A stretch of DNA of 64,000 nt from Limnomonas spitsbergensis. Its lineage: Eukaryota > Chlorophyta > Chlorophyceae > Chlamydomonadales. The translations under genes were made by a program, and so were the position numbers. Below the pieces are notes generated by a model. That model had not been told where the DNA came from, made no database searches, and worked only from the letters and a program-made list of their open reading frames with translations. The stretch spans positions 868,001 to 932,000 of the forward strand of contig JAYJMM010000070.1 of assembly GCA_037349105.1 (NCBI GenBank). The letters run 5' to 3'. Shown in pieces: positions 23,201 to 33,995 of the stretch (its first letter is position 1; every line of letters begins with the position of its first letter).

Positions 23201-26200
23201 AAGCTGCCCGGAAGGTACAACATTATCACTGGAACTAAGGAAGGGGACAGCCAGAGGCCTCGTCCGGCCACTCACGTCAGGTATCCCTTTCAGGCCCCGG
23301 CGGCTTCCATCACCCTGCGGATTCTCAAGCCCTTCGCTGGGGATGGGGCCAGCAGCAACAGAGGCAGCACCAGCAGCATTGGCAGCAACAGAAGCAGAGG
23401 CAGTGACAGCAGCAGCAGCAGGAGCAGCAGCTGCCGCAGGAGCAGCAACGGTGGGAGCAGCAGCAGCGGCAGCGGGAACAAGGGCGGCAGCAGAAGGAGC
23501 AGGAGCAATTGGAGCAGAAGCAGCTGCAACTGCAGCCACAGCTGCTGTACGAGCAGTCGCAGCGAGAGGAACTGCAGCAGCAGAGGGAGGGGTAGAAACT
23601 GCGGAGACAAATGCAGTGGCAGCGGTAGTGCCTTGCCTGCCCCGACCTCCTCCTGGGGCAGCGTCCGGCCTCTCCATCCCTGCATTCAGGCTCCTCATCT
23701 GGCCTAGGATCGCCAGCAGACCGTCGGGAGCTGCGGGTGGGCGACTGAGGCCAGCAAGCGAGGCGGCGGGAGCTGCGTCTGCGTGGCTGAGGTTCTCAAG
23801 CGGGGCGGCAGGCATCCCAGCTGGGCGGCTGAAGCCCTCACGTGAGCCGGAGAGAATCACTGCTGGGCGGCTGAGGTCCTCAAGCGAGGCGGCGGGCGCA
23901 CCTGCCGGGCAGCTGAGGTCCTCAAGCGAAGCGGCGGGCGCCACTGCTAGGCGGTTGAAGCCCTCAAGCAAGGTTGCAGAGGCAGCAGCAGGGGCGCTGG
24001 AACCAGCAACAGTCCCGCCTCCAGATCCAGCAGTCCCTGATCCAGCCCCAGATCCAGATCCAGTCCTTGTTCCAGATCCTGATCCAGCCCCAGTCTCAAG
24101 TGCAACTGCAGACCTTGCTCCAGCCCGAGAGCTTGCTTCAGCAGATCCGATGAAAGATCTTACGGATCCGGATCTTCCAGATCCAGAGTCAGATCGTACA
24201 GTGATCAAGTTGCCAGATCCAGAGCAGGAGATGGCCCTGCTTAACCCACCAGATCCGGAAATGGAGCCGCTGGATACGGATCTGTCCTCCTGTAATCCGC
24301 TCAGCGACACATCATGGACTGGCAGGTTAGCTAGCTGGGAGGGACTAGGCTGGTGCCAGCCAACGTCTATCAACTCTCTTAGCTGTTGCGGCTGCTGTAT
24401 CTGTTGCTGCTGTTGCATCTGATGCGGCTGTTGCAGCTGTTCCATCTGATGCTTCTGGCCGTTTTCCTGTCCTTGCACCTGATGCTTTTCCTCCTCATGT
24501 TGTTGCTCTAGCCGCTGTTGCTCCAGTAGCTGCTGCTGTTGTTGCTCCATTCCTAGCTCCAGCTCCTCCTCCTGCTGCTGCTCCTGCCGTTCAAGTTGTT
24601 GCTCCAGATCCTGCTGCTGCTCTTGCTCTGGTTGTTGCTCCAGCAGCTGCTGCTCCTGCTGTTGCTGAGGTTGTTGCTCCACCTGTTGCTCCTGTTGCTG
24701 TCGACGGTCTGATATCATCCCTAGCAGAGAGGCCAGGTTGGCCCGGGCACCAGTCGCAGCCCGCGTGCCAGTCGCAGCCCGGGCACCAGTCGCAGCCCGC
24801 GTGCCAGTCGCAGGCCGCGTGCCAGTCGCAGCCCGGGCACCAGTCGCAGCCCGCGTGCCAGCTGCAGCCCGGGCACCCGGAGGAACAAGGGCACCAGCTG
24901 CCGCACGGGCCACAGAGGGCAGGCTCTGTTGCCTCTGCCGATACTCAGCAGGAGGAGGTTTTTGCTGCTGCCGTTGCTGGGCAGATGCGGAGGATTCTGA
25001 GTAGCTTCTCCCTGGCTTTGTGCCAGTGGTGCTGGCATCTGGTCCCGATGGGTGGTGTATTTCAACACGAGGGATGAATCTCTCACTGCCAGGTCCAGGG
25101 GTGTCAGCCCCCTGTGAAACAACACCACTCTGCTGCTGCGTCCCTTTCGCCTCCTCACCCAGCTCTTGTATCTCCTCCGCCTCCCCACTCAGCTGCTGCG
25201 TCTCCTCTGCCTCCCCACTCAGCTGTTGCGTCTCCTCCACCTCCCCGCTCTGCTGCGGATCCTCCACCTCCTCGCTTTGTTGCGTCTCCTGCACCTCCCC
25301 GCTCTGCTGCATCTCCTCCACCTCCCCGCTCTGCTGCGGACCCTCCCTGCCGATGTCACTGCCTGGGCCGGACCCTGGTTTGCTGCCACGATGAGGCATA
25401 TTGATACCCGGGCCGCTTCCTGGGCTAGGGCTGCCAGCATCCGGGCAATGGCTATTGATATCAGGGCCGCTGCTAGAGCTAGGGATATTGATATCAGGGC
25501 TGCTGCCGGGGCTAGGGCGGACAGTGTCTGGGCCACTGCCGGAGCCGCTACCTCGTCCCCGCGGGATGACACCGGGTTGGGGCGCAGCGGGTAGCGGGTC
25601 TGGTTGAGCCGCAGCTGGCAAAGCGCCTAATGCACCTGTCATGGGCCTGTTCGCGCTGGTGCTTGCCCCTCCTCCACGTCCTCCCCCTGAGCTTCCCTCG
25701 CTACTGAGTGAGCTCCCATCAGGGCTGCTTTGGTCTTCTCCAGGGGCCTCACTGGGATAAAGCAACTGGCTGCCACTATCCACACTTCCGAGTCGGCTCC
25801 CACCAGGGCTGATGCAGTCAGCGGCAGGGACCCCACTGGGGCTGCTCAAGTGGCTGCCACTCCCCGCACTGCTGGCTCTTCTATTAAGCTGGCCTGGGGC
25901 CTCGGCTGGGAGGCTACAGTTGACAGGGCTAGGCCAGCCACTGCCGCCCAGCTCCCCGCCCTGCATCCCCTCCAACGGCCGCGGGCCGGGAGCAGTACCT
26001 TCTGATGACGAGGTGAGGCTGCCAGTCGTGCCGCTACTTCTCATCTGCTCCGCTGTGTCGGAAGGTGATGCGTGCGGAGTTTCACTGCGGACTGCCCTGT
26101 CCTCCAGAGGTGTGGATGTTGCAGCAGATGGAGCAGATGTTGCAGCCAACGTGGCAGATGTTGCACGCCATGTGATGGATGTTGCAGTAGCAGAGGGAGC

Positions 26201-29200
26201 CGATGTTGCACCCAAGGCAGCTGCAGGGGGCTGTGCAGGTCCGCTGGGCCCACGAGGCTTGGCAGTGGGGAGAGTCTGGACAACAGAGTGAGGGGGGACA
26301 GCGGGGACCTGCAGCGAGGATGGCAGGCTCAGGCTAGAAGCATTATGGAGAGTAAGCCGGGCTGAGGGATCAGAGTCTTGAGCGCTGACAGCTCTAGAGC
26401 CCTTGGGCTTCTGCTGTTGCTGCTGTTCCTTCTGTTGCTGCTGTTGTTGCTGTTGCTGTTGCTGCTGATGTTCATGTTGTTGCTGTTGCACTTGTGTTTG
26501 CTCAAGCTCATATTGCTGCTGCTCCTGTTGTTTCTGCTGCCGTTGTTGCTGCTGTACATGCTGCTGTTGCTGCTCCCCTTGCTGCTGCCACACAAGATGC
26601 TGCTGTCGCTGTTGCTGTTGTTGTATTTGTTGCTCTCCATGGTTATCTTCATGGCTGTTTTGTGAGGAGGGGGCTGTGCTGGTGGATACTGGAACTGGAG
26701 GGGAGCTCTTAGTGACTGCCCTGAAACCTGAAGCAGCCGGTTTGCCGGCAGGCCCAGCAGCGCTCCTGAGGGCAGGCCCAGCATTGCCTGGGCGGGCAGG
26801 CCCAGTAGTGTCCACAGCTGGCCGCCGCCTCATACTCCACAGGCTGTTTGAGGAGCTTGATGAGGAGGATGTCCCGGACGCTGACTTGTTTATTATTTCA
26901 GCTGGCACTGCCTGGCTCTTTCGAAAAGGACCGCCAGGTGGATGTGTAGATGCCGGTGCAGCGAATGCAAGTGCTTCTGGCAGGCCGCTGCTGCTCCTGC
27001 TGATGCTGCTTGCAGCCCCGACTCGCCCTGCCGCGAGCGCGCTTCTAAGCGGTATCCCCTCAGTAGTCCCAGACCCTGATGCTGCCTTCTGCTCCCTCCC
27101 CTGGGGACCCTCAAGGTAGCTGCCCGACACGGTTTCGGAGCCTCTGATGGGCACAGCAGCAGCAGCGACAGACGTGGTGATGGTGGCGGTCGCGGGGACG
27201 TGGGCAGCCATATGCGCTCTGGAACCAAGGCCCTGCAGGGTCTGCCCTACTTGATGCCTGGCGCGCGCCTGGGGACTGACTGAGGACTCCCGGCCTCGCC
27301 ACAGCCGGTGTTGACTTACCGCTCGAGGCATCAAGCGCTCGGCGTCCCGATCCGCGGCCTGCGGCATCGCCTGTTCGGCAACCGGCGGCATCACATGTTT
27401 GGCGACCCGCTGCATTGCCCGCCCCGTGGCCCGCTGTTGCTGCTCCTGCTGCTTCTTCATCCTGCTCTCTTCTGCACCTCGCGGCCCGTCCCCGCCACGC
27501 TTTCCGCTGCTCGGGATCGGATCCGCATGCGCAGCAACCGGGGATCCCGATCCGGATTCTTCAGATCCAGATCCGCTTCGCCCATCCGCTGCTGCCCCTG
27601 GGCGTTGCTGCTTTGCGATGCCCGGGGCCGAGGATACGGATCCTGCAGCCAGACTGTTCATCAGCACAATATCCACCTGCCGGCTGGCGCGACCCCGCGG
27701 GCTTGCCGAGGAGTCCCGGGTATACCACAGGCGGTGTGCACGGACCCTGGCGACCTCGCGCCTAAGAAGCTCCTCCTCTCGCTCCTCCTCCTCCTGCTCC
27801 TCGTCATTTCTGTGCTGTATCTGTTGCCTCTCCGCCTGCCGCCCCTTTGCCTGCACCTGGGAGGCAGAAATCCTTCGCCTCATCAGAGCTGGGCTGCTGC
27901 TGTCGCTCCTCGCGGGCCCCAGCGCAACACCTCCCCCTCCTCTTCCTCCCGGGGCCTGCGAAGCCACGCCTGACAAATCACCGTCCCCTGGGTGTTCAGG
28001 GGAGAGGATACCGTTAGGCAGCATACGGTAAGCATCAATGCCCAGAGAAACACAAAAGTACAAAACATTACAGAGGCAAGAGATCCGGACGCATGACGCA
28101 TGGATCGTGCATTTGTTTTATTGGATGGGACAGGCTGTGTGAAGTGCTGGCGTGTGCGCGAACTCCGTGCATCCTGTCTGTTTTATCTGCAGATGAATTC
28201 GTGATTTGGAGGTTGACTTAATAAAGTGTGGATCAAGATTGAAGGCTTAAGAGTCCAGGTTAAGGTTGTAGGGTTAAGAGGCAGCGTGGGTCAGGGTTTA
28301 GGGTTAAGAGTTTAGAGGCATTTGGGCGCACGTACCTTTGAACAGTGACGTCAAAGCCTGGTCCACGTCCTTTCTTGCCGTGGCTAGCGGACTCGCAGCG
28401 GACTCCCGCTCCCGCCAAAGCCGATGCCTGCGCACCTTGCGCAGCACCCCGCCCCCACCTCCACCCCCGCCTCCGCCGCTGCTAGCTCCAGCCGCATCCC
28501 TTACAGCCTGGCTGCCTCGCCTCCTTAATGTAATAGCGTTCCCTGCGGCTGCGCCCCCTGCCGTTGCTAGAGGGCCAGTGGCCTCACGAGTCGCTTCATG
28601 AGACGAGCCGGTGGCCTCATCAGAAGACGCAGTCGCAGTCGCCTTATCAGGAGAGTCGTGGTCCCTGATCTGTCCTGCGGCACCTGCATACATGTGATCA
28701 GGGTTCAGGGTTTGGGGGCTTGATGCGACGTGGTTTAACGGCTGTATAGTTTTCAACCCTCAATCCCTCACCCTGATCGTCTTGATCCGTCACGTGTCAC
28801 TTGCAGACACAAATGAAGTGTCGGGTGTTTAGGGTACACGGCAGAGTCTCTTTTTTCGTGACTCAGCTACCTCTCAGCTACACTCCATCCTCTGGCCAGA
28901 GTACTCATTTGTGGCCAGCCATGCTGCTTTGGCATATGGGCATATGGTCGTAGGCTGGTCCAGGTTTGGTTCCAATTGGGCCTTTGGCGGCCCCGGGGCG
29001 GCCTGCCTGAGGTGAACTCGAAGCCGAATAATAATAATAATAATAATAATCAATTAGGGGGAGTCATAGCTACGGATCAAACACTGATTCTATGGCTCAT
29101 GACCTAAACCCTAGGCCCCTCACCTGTCTACCGTCCCCTACAGGCATAGGCAGTGTTTCTTTTTTTGTGACTCAGCTACATGTCAGCTTAACTCGGGCAT

Positions 29201-32200
29201 GGGGCCCCATTTCTGGCCAGCCAGGCTGCTTTAGTCACCAGTCGTAGGTCAGTCCAGTTTTGGTCCCAATCGGGCCATTTGCAGCTGCGGGGCGGTCTGC
29301 TTAAGGAGGATTTATAGGGGGAAAAAGAAACACTAGGCATAGCTGAAGGGGTGGGGGGGGGTAGGGGGGGAGATTTGAAGGTTTAGGTGGTTAAGGGGTT
29401 AAGCCCTAAGCCCTACTGTCCCTGACGCGTCCCGCATTACCTGTAGACCTGTGTTCCCTGTGAGGCACACCACCGCGCGCCAGGGGAGAGAGTAGCTCTG
29501 GGCCTGCCTGGCGCAGCAGGTCCCGAGGGGGGCCTTGAGACCTGGAGGAGACAGGCCCGGTGCCTGCTATCAACTGTCCATTCGCAGCTCCTCCTGTACC
29601 TCCTCCTGCTGCTGCTCCTGCTGCTGCTCCTCCTCCTGCTGCTCCTGCACCTGCCTCTGACCCTGCTCCTGCTGCACCTCCTTGCAGCACTGACTGCAGC
29701 ACCTGCTGGACACGCAGCTTGGCCCTGGCATGCGCGCTGGCCGCCGACTCGCGGGCCTGCCAGAGCCGATGCCCTCGCAGCTTAAGCAGAGGTTTGTCGC
29801 AACCCGGGGAAGCGCCGCCACCCGGATTCCCCCCACTCCTACTGCTGCCGCTGCAGCTGTGTCTGCCTTGGTGGGTGCTGGTGTCTCCTTCCGGACTGAC
29901 AGAGGAAATGCCGGCAGCAACAGGTCCCTTGCCCCTCTCAGCTGACCCAGTGGACACTTTGCGCGGAAGAGCGGACGCTGCACTCGGACCCATGCCCGTT
30001 CCTGGTACCCGCTCAGCCCCGAAACCGGCGGCTCCTAGGTTCATGAGGGCCTGCCCCACTCGGCGCTCGGCGCGAGCCTCGGGGCTGGCCGCCGACTCGC
30101 GGCCCCGCCACAGCCGGTGCCTTTGAAGATCCTGAGGGCCCGGCAGCAGTACGCCCTCCCCGCTACCCCTGCTCGCGATGCCCTTACCGGCGTCATAGAC
30201 ACGTTCCAAGCGCCTGGCCCGCGGCAGCAGCTCCTCCTCCTCCTCCTCCTCCTCCTCCCCCTCTTCTTCCTCCTCCCTCTTTTTCTTCTCTGCCATATCA
30301 GGCAGCGGGGTGACCTTGCCAGTGGCATCTTTAACCTGTGTTGCTGCGTGCTGCGCTTCACTGACAGGATGGCCGCCAGGGCGCACCACCGCCATGGCGG
30401 CACGCCACGAAATCCTTTTGCCCGGCGAGCGAGCGAGCGGGGATGCGTACCCGCGTGCCAAGTCCGCCAGCGCCCGGCCCGACTGCAGCCACGCCTGGCC
30501 GCGAGGGCTGGCTGAGGAGTCTCTTTCCCTCCACAGCCGGTGGGCACGCACACCCTGTAGCAGCCTGGAGGCTGGGAGCACCTCCGGCGTGGGGGCCCCA
30601 GGGAGGCTGGAACCCCGCACCAGGGGGGCAGGGACAGGGACACCTGAATGCTTCCCTCCTTGCGCTGCTGCTGGGGCTGCTACCACTGTGGCTATTGTTG
30701 CTGCTGCAGCTGTGGATGCGGCCGCTGCCGATCTACTGCTGGCTGGCAAGGCCGCGGCTTTGAACCTGACGAGCGGGCCCCTTACCCGGATGTTGCTGTC
30801 ATCGTCATCAGTCGAGGAGGAGGAGGAGCAGGGCCCTGAAGCCGAGCTGGTGACCAGGTGCAGCCGAGGGGGCTCAGAAGTTGAGTAGGCGCCCAGGCGT
30901 GGACCAGAGGGTGCCACCGCACTGCCCGGGGCTGTTGTGAAGACGTCTTTCAGCACGAGACCCACCTGGCAGCCGTGTCAACAAAAGAAGCAGGCGCGTG
31001 AGAATTAAGTTGAGGGTTCAAAAAAGGGGCTTAGGCTTTAGGGTTCAGGAATCAGGGTTCAGGCTTACGGGTTCAGAAAAAAGAGTTATTCTTCAGTAGT
31101 TCAGAAAAGGTTTTTAGGCCTAAGGGTTCAGGAACAAGGTTTAAGGCATTCTGGTTGAGCGTGTGGGCATGTTGGGTAAAGCGTGTAAGGACCTTGCAGC
31201 GTTGCAGAGAAAAGAGGCAGGCCTGTGAGAAACAAGTGTAGGGTTCAGGAATGTGGGTTCAGAGTTAAGCATGTAGGGACCTTGCTGCATGCCATGTCTC
31301 AACAAGATACCCCTTGAATGCTCCTCATAACTGAAACAATTCGGTGGATGCTGACAGGCCCTCTAGCTTGTTTTTTTGAAATTTAAGGATAAGTCTAGGT
31401 TTGACCGCAGGCCAAGGTGGATCTGGGATTTTGTCAGGGGCAGGTAATTTGGGGTTTATACAGGGTTGTTTAAGTGTCAGGTTACCGCATACCATATAGG
31501 CAGATACCATCTTTTGTGTTGTGGTCCTTAAGATTAGTCTTAAGCGCTCACAGCGTGCACCCGGACCCCCATTGGAGCCCAGTTCTAAACGGCTTTGCCG
31601 CAATGCATGTCAGGAATTCAGGAAGTGAAAGTCATGCTGGGAGCGCCATATCTGCCCCCCCCCCCTGTCCTCACGCTAGAGCCGATCCTGATGCTTGCTA
31701 AAAGCCCCCCTGTCCTCACGCCAGCACTGAGAGATTTATGGTTAGGGTATAGCCCTGTCCCCATGCCCGTATCGTAAGAGTTGAAGAGCCCCCCCCCTAT
31801 TCATGCCCGGACAGACAGATGATAACAGCCCCCTCTAGACTGCTGCTAACAGTGTTTCAAATCCGTGACGTGAAAAACACAAAAATGTATTTTGAGCTAC
31901 AAAAATCTGTCTCCAGTGTTTGGAGTATTGAACCAACTGATTTGAAATGATTTCGGTTAGTTTGCTGCATGAAAGCCATGATGGCCACGTAATGCCGTAA
32001 CGCTGACTGATCTGCACAGGCAGCCATCTTTCCATGGGCCTGTCCACGTGCATCTTCTGTGCAATGCCACTAGCGCATCCAGCGCCAGCTGTGCCAGATT
32101 CATGGCAGAGCCTTCCCTCATCATGGCACCCCGCACCTGCTGCTGCGCACGGCCCTGCGGCCCTGCTCGAGACTGCCGCTCCCGCCACATCCGCTGGCCG

Positions 32201-33168
32201 CGGGCAGTGTGCAGCGTGGCTGTGGCGAGCTTGGCCCGGGTAGCGGCGGCCGTAGCCCCGCGGTCTTCGTCGCTGCTATCAGGGGATGGCTGCAGCGTCG
32301 GTGTCCGCTGTGACTGGGCAGGTTGGGCAGGTTGGGCCCGGGCTGAGTGCATTATGGCCTTGGCATGCTTAGCCCTATTGTCAGCCACAGCCCCGTTATC
32401 TTCATCGCTGCTGCCTGCCGACAGCTGCAGCGCTTGCACATTCTGTGATTGGGCAGGCTGTGCAGGCTGAGCCTGCGCTGAGTGCAGCATGGCTTTGGCA
32501 AGCTTGGCCCTATTGGAGTCTGCCACCGACCCATAATCTTCGTCGCTGCTGTCTGCCGATGGCTGCCGTGTCTGTGTCCGCTGTGGCTGGGTCGGCTGAG
32601 CCTGCGCTGAGTGCAGCATGGCTTTGGCAAGCTTTGCCCTGGTGGAGTCAGCCACAGAGCCGCGGTCTACGTCGCTGCTATCTAACAGTGTCTGCAGCAC
32701 TTGTGTTAGCTCTATATGGGGAGGCTGGGCAGGCTGAGCCCGGGCTGTGTGTAGTGTGGCTGTGGGGAGCTTGGCTCTACTGGTGTCACCCACAGACCAT
32801 TGATCATAGTCGCTGCTGTCTACCGGTTGTTGTTGCGTCTTTGTCCGCTGTGGCGGGGAAAGCTGCAGCTTGCGTGTGGCGAGCTTGGCCCTAGTGGTGT
32901 CGGCCACGTACCCAAGGTCTTCGTCGCTGCTATCTACCGGCAGCGGCAAAGCCTGTACACTGTGTGGCTGGGTGGACAAGGTTGGCTGGGCCGGTGGCTG
33001 TGGCTGTGTTGGCTGGGCCGGTTGCAGCTTCGGCGTAAGCTGTGGCTGGGCAGGGTGGCGGCGCTGCTGTGCGTGCGGCACGACTGAGCCGCTTGCTGGG
33101 AGCGGCCGGCCTCGGGCCAGGGCCTCCGGGCGCATGGAACGGCCTAACGGGTGTTCAGCATGGGACAT
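17204..33168 (-). CDS. Giant low-complexity protein with seven HRLW repeats, about 3,909 aa
   Basis: Seven exons (5' to 3'): 33168-32071, 30965-29441, 28683-28336, 27987-22321, 21556-21046, 20446-20180 and 19517-17204. Intron phases 0,1,1,1,2,2 match at every junction and the total of 11,730 nt is 3,910 codons with one terminal stop. The ATG at 33168 follows an in-frame stop. All borders are CAG/TAG acceptors and GT donors; the weakest is CTA|GTGGCA at 32071. Content, N to C: six acidic 44-aa repeats; seven copies of a motif like HRLWRERESAASPxARA spread over residues about 320-1200; long poly-Gln/Glu blocks; Ser/Gly/Pro repeats; several short LLxxLxxLNAG motifs, one near the C-terminus. No enzymatic domain is visible. 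It could be a scaffold or condensate-forming protein (inference). Alternative: two adjacent genes, split at an intron whose phases happen to match. Confidence 0.6.
20180..20446 (-). CDS. Exon 6 of the giant protein with an internal 14-residue duplication
   Basis: Between acceptor CTCTCAG|G and donor GCGCAG|GTGGGT the frame encodes two adjacent similar units, LQASPHTAHGSM and LQAGPHAAHGR, followed by an Ala/Gly/Arg-rich stretch. Phase 2 at both ends fits the flanking exons. It is listed separately because it is the most compositionally atypical exon of the model and the easiest to lose in automated annotation. Confidence 0.45.
21046..21556 (-). CDS. Exon 5 of the giant protein
   Basis: The frame is open from the TTTAG|GA acceptor to the AGAAG|GTGTGA donor. 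It contains short tandem units of AVRQSLATP / AVRQTLGAP / AVRHSLGTS type and ends in ARLLSIESVLEG, a relative of the LxxLNAG motif found in exons 4 and 7. That shared motif supports placing this exon in the same gene. Confidence 0.45.
21726..21962 (-). other. Unassigned exon-like open frame inside intron 4 of the giant gene
   Basis: A very strong pyrimidine tract and CCAG acceptor at 21963 precede a phase-0 frame beginning TLILYNVNTHLNQTAFFGV and ending in a stop at 21726. Its composition is globular, unlike the neighbours. If spliced to exon 4 (phase 1), it would be read in another frame and stop after about 18 residues, so inclusion would truncate the protein. It could be a poison exon, a relic of another gene, or chance. 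Confidence 0.3.
23690..24000 (-). repeat. Coding tandem repeat, 42-bp (14-aa) unit, about six copies
   Basis: Units of the SLEDLSRPAGAPAA type follow one another within exon 4 of the giant protein, with one unit replaced by an ILSG-ending variant. The array runs directly into a DGLLAILGQMRSLNAG motif. Confidence 0.65.
24400..24720 (-). repeat. Gln/Glu-rich coding block
   Basis: CAG/CAA and GAG codons dominate on the minus strand, giving runs such as QQQEQQLLEQQPEQEQQQ. Together with 26400-26640 this is one of two major polyQ blocks in exon 4; such blocks form coiled or disordered segments. Confidence 0.7.
24730..24900 (-). repeat. Coding tandem repeat of a Thr-Arg-Ala-Ala/Gly unit
   Basis: GTRAATGARAATG-type units repeat about nine times in exon 4 with near-identical DNA, indicating recent expansion. 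Confidence 0.65.
25130..25350 (-). repeat. Coding acidic QQSGEVEE tandem repeat
   Basis: About seven units of roughly 10-11 residues (QQSGEVEET, QQLSGEAEET and variants) occur in exon 4 of the giant protein. Confidence 0.65.
26400..26640 (-). repeat. Second Gln-rich coding block
   Basis: An almost uninterrupted polyQ/His/Glu stretch on the minus strand inside exon 4, encoded by mixed CAG/CAA codons, so not a pure trinucleotide run. Confidence 0.7.
28842..29025. mobile_element. Truncated copy of the 29151-29335 element
   Basis: From CAGAGTCTCTTTTTTCGTG this stretch parallels 29151-29320 base by base over about 170 bp (GTGACTCAGCTAC, GGCCAGCCA-GCTGCTTT and GGGGCGGCCTGC blocks). The right terminus is missing and replaced by a TAA microsatellite at 29029-29052. 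Confidence 0.55.
29029..29052. repeat. TAA microsatellite
   Basis: About eight TAA/AAT units in the intron between exons 2 and 3 of the giant gene, abutting the truncated element. Confidence 0.7.
29151..29335. mobile_element. hAT-type non-autonomous element, about 185 bp
   Basis: The ends are CAGTGTTTCTTTTT and AAAAAGAAACACTA, about 14-bp inverted repeats of the C-A-G-T-G type seen in hAT elements. GGCATAGG (29143-29150) and GGCATAGC (29336-29343) flank it, an 8-bp target-site duplication with one mismatch, also hAT-like. No coding capacity. It lies in an intron beside a truncated relative. Confidence 0.6.
32225..32960 (-). repeat. Coding tandem repeat, about 44 aa, six copies
   Basis: Each unit contains DSSDEDxGSVADxxRAKL then AKAMLHSAQAQPAQP-type sequence. 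Units start near 32916, 32805, 32668, 32536, 32399 and 32263 on the plus strand, at 110-137 bp spacing. The SSDED core is a typical CK2-type acidic Ser motif (family knowledge), so phosphorylation is a reasonable guess. The last unit runs straight into the first HRLW copy. Confidence 0.75.
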
Positions 33169-33995
33169 TGTCTTCTAAGGGTCACAGACATCATGCTTGT
33201 AGGCATCAGGTGACAGAGTTACATTCAACATGCACTTTCCGGCACCAGCTCGGTGTGGATATTCTGTGACTGTGTGCCGCTGCCATTGCAACTGGTACAC
33301 AGCACGTAAAAACCCGACATAACTTTTTGTTGTTGATTGCCAACTGCAGCATCGATATTCTGGTGGCATTCAGGCAAGGTTATCCAAAGTACCGGTTTCG
33401 GTATTAGTACCGTATCTATCGTATGTTGGCGGTATTTTGCTCCAAAGTGCCCCCTGTACCTGAGTTTCCAGAGCTACCAGAGCTTGTGGATTCATCATCC
33501 TTGGAGCTGCTGGATTCACTGTCTGAAAAGAATGGCATCCTGAGGTGGACAGGAAGAGGACAAATAAAAATATAAGATGGGCCGTGAAACCCATGAGGCC
33601 ATGAGGTATGGCCCCAAGGAACTGCCACATGCTCCATTGCGGCCGACTGGCACTGAGTGTGGCTAGTGATGAAACTATTGAGGTGAACTTCTGGCACTGT
33701 GGCATGATACCGGCTTGATACTGATACTTTGTCATCATGGTTTGACTCCTCTGAGGGGGCCTCGTGCTCTCCCACGCCCTCGTGACCCCGGTCCACACCT
33801 GAGCTATGGCAGTGTAACCGCCTCGCCATAATTATTACAAGCATCCATTCGCCTGCATGTAAGATGCGGATCCTTCGCGTGCATGGAGAGAGTATTTGAT
33901 TCCGACCGTTTGAAAATCATATGGTTTCGGAGGCTTATGTGCTAGCGAAATCCATCTAGCACATCAGGGACCGTCGTCCATTGCATTCTTTAAAT
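33169..33995. promoter_or_regulatory. Divergent region between the giant gene and the chloroplast-protein gene
   Basis: The two genes are head to head, with start codons at 33168 (minus) and 33996 (plus). No TATA box is obvious. Part of the stretch may be 5' exons of the minus gene: 33829-33728 (ATG, then an acidic 34-residue frame ending AAA|GTATCA) and 33522-33460 (after TTTTCAG, ending ACTCAG|GTACAG) are both phase 0 and would join an acceptor at CCTTAG|AAGACAATG in frame. This extension is possible but weakly supported. Confidence 0.3.

Larger units (their letters stand above)
27220..32212 (-). repeat. Seven dispersed HRLW repeats across four exons
   Basis: Copies (5' to 3') lie at about 32212-32104, 30556-30447, 30130-30030, 29785-29677, 28440-28336, 27750-27655 and 27317-27220. 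Invariant or nearly so are R/H-R-L-W, R-E/D-S and S-P/A-x-x-x-A, followed about ten residues later by V-x-Q-x-L-x-x-L. The first copy is diverged (QRMWRERQS). Spacing between copies varies from about 330 to over 1,500 bp, and copies fall in different exons, so they are true dispersed protein repeats and not a recent tandem array. Confidence 0.75.

Noticed and set aside
22280..28031. Long plus-strand open frames opposite the giant gene (for example 23343-24422 and 27308-27973)
   Set aside because: They are antisense shadows of GC-rich and CAG/CTG-rich coding DNA; the minus frame alone has the repeats, splice sites and phase closure.
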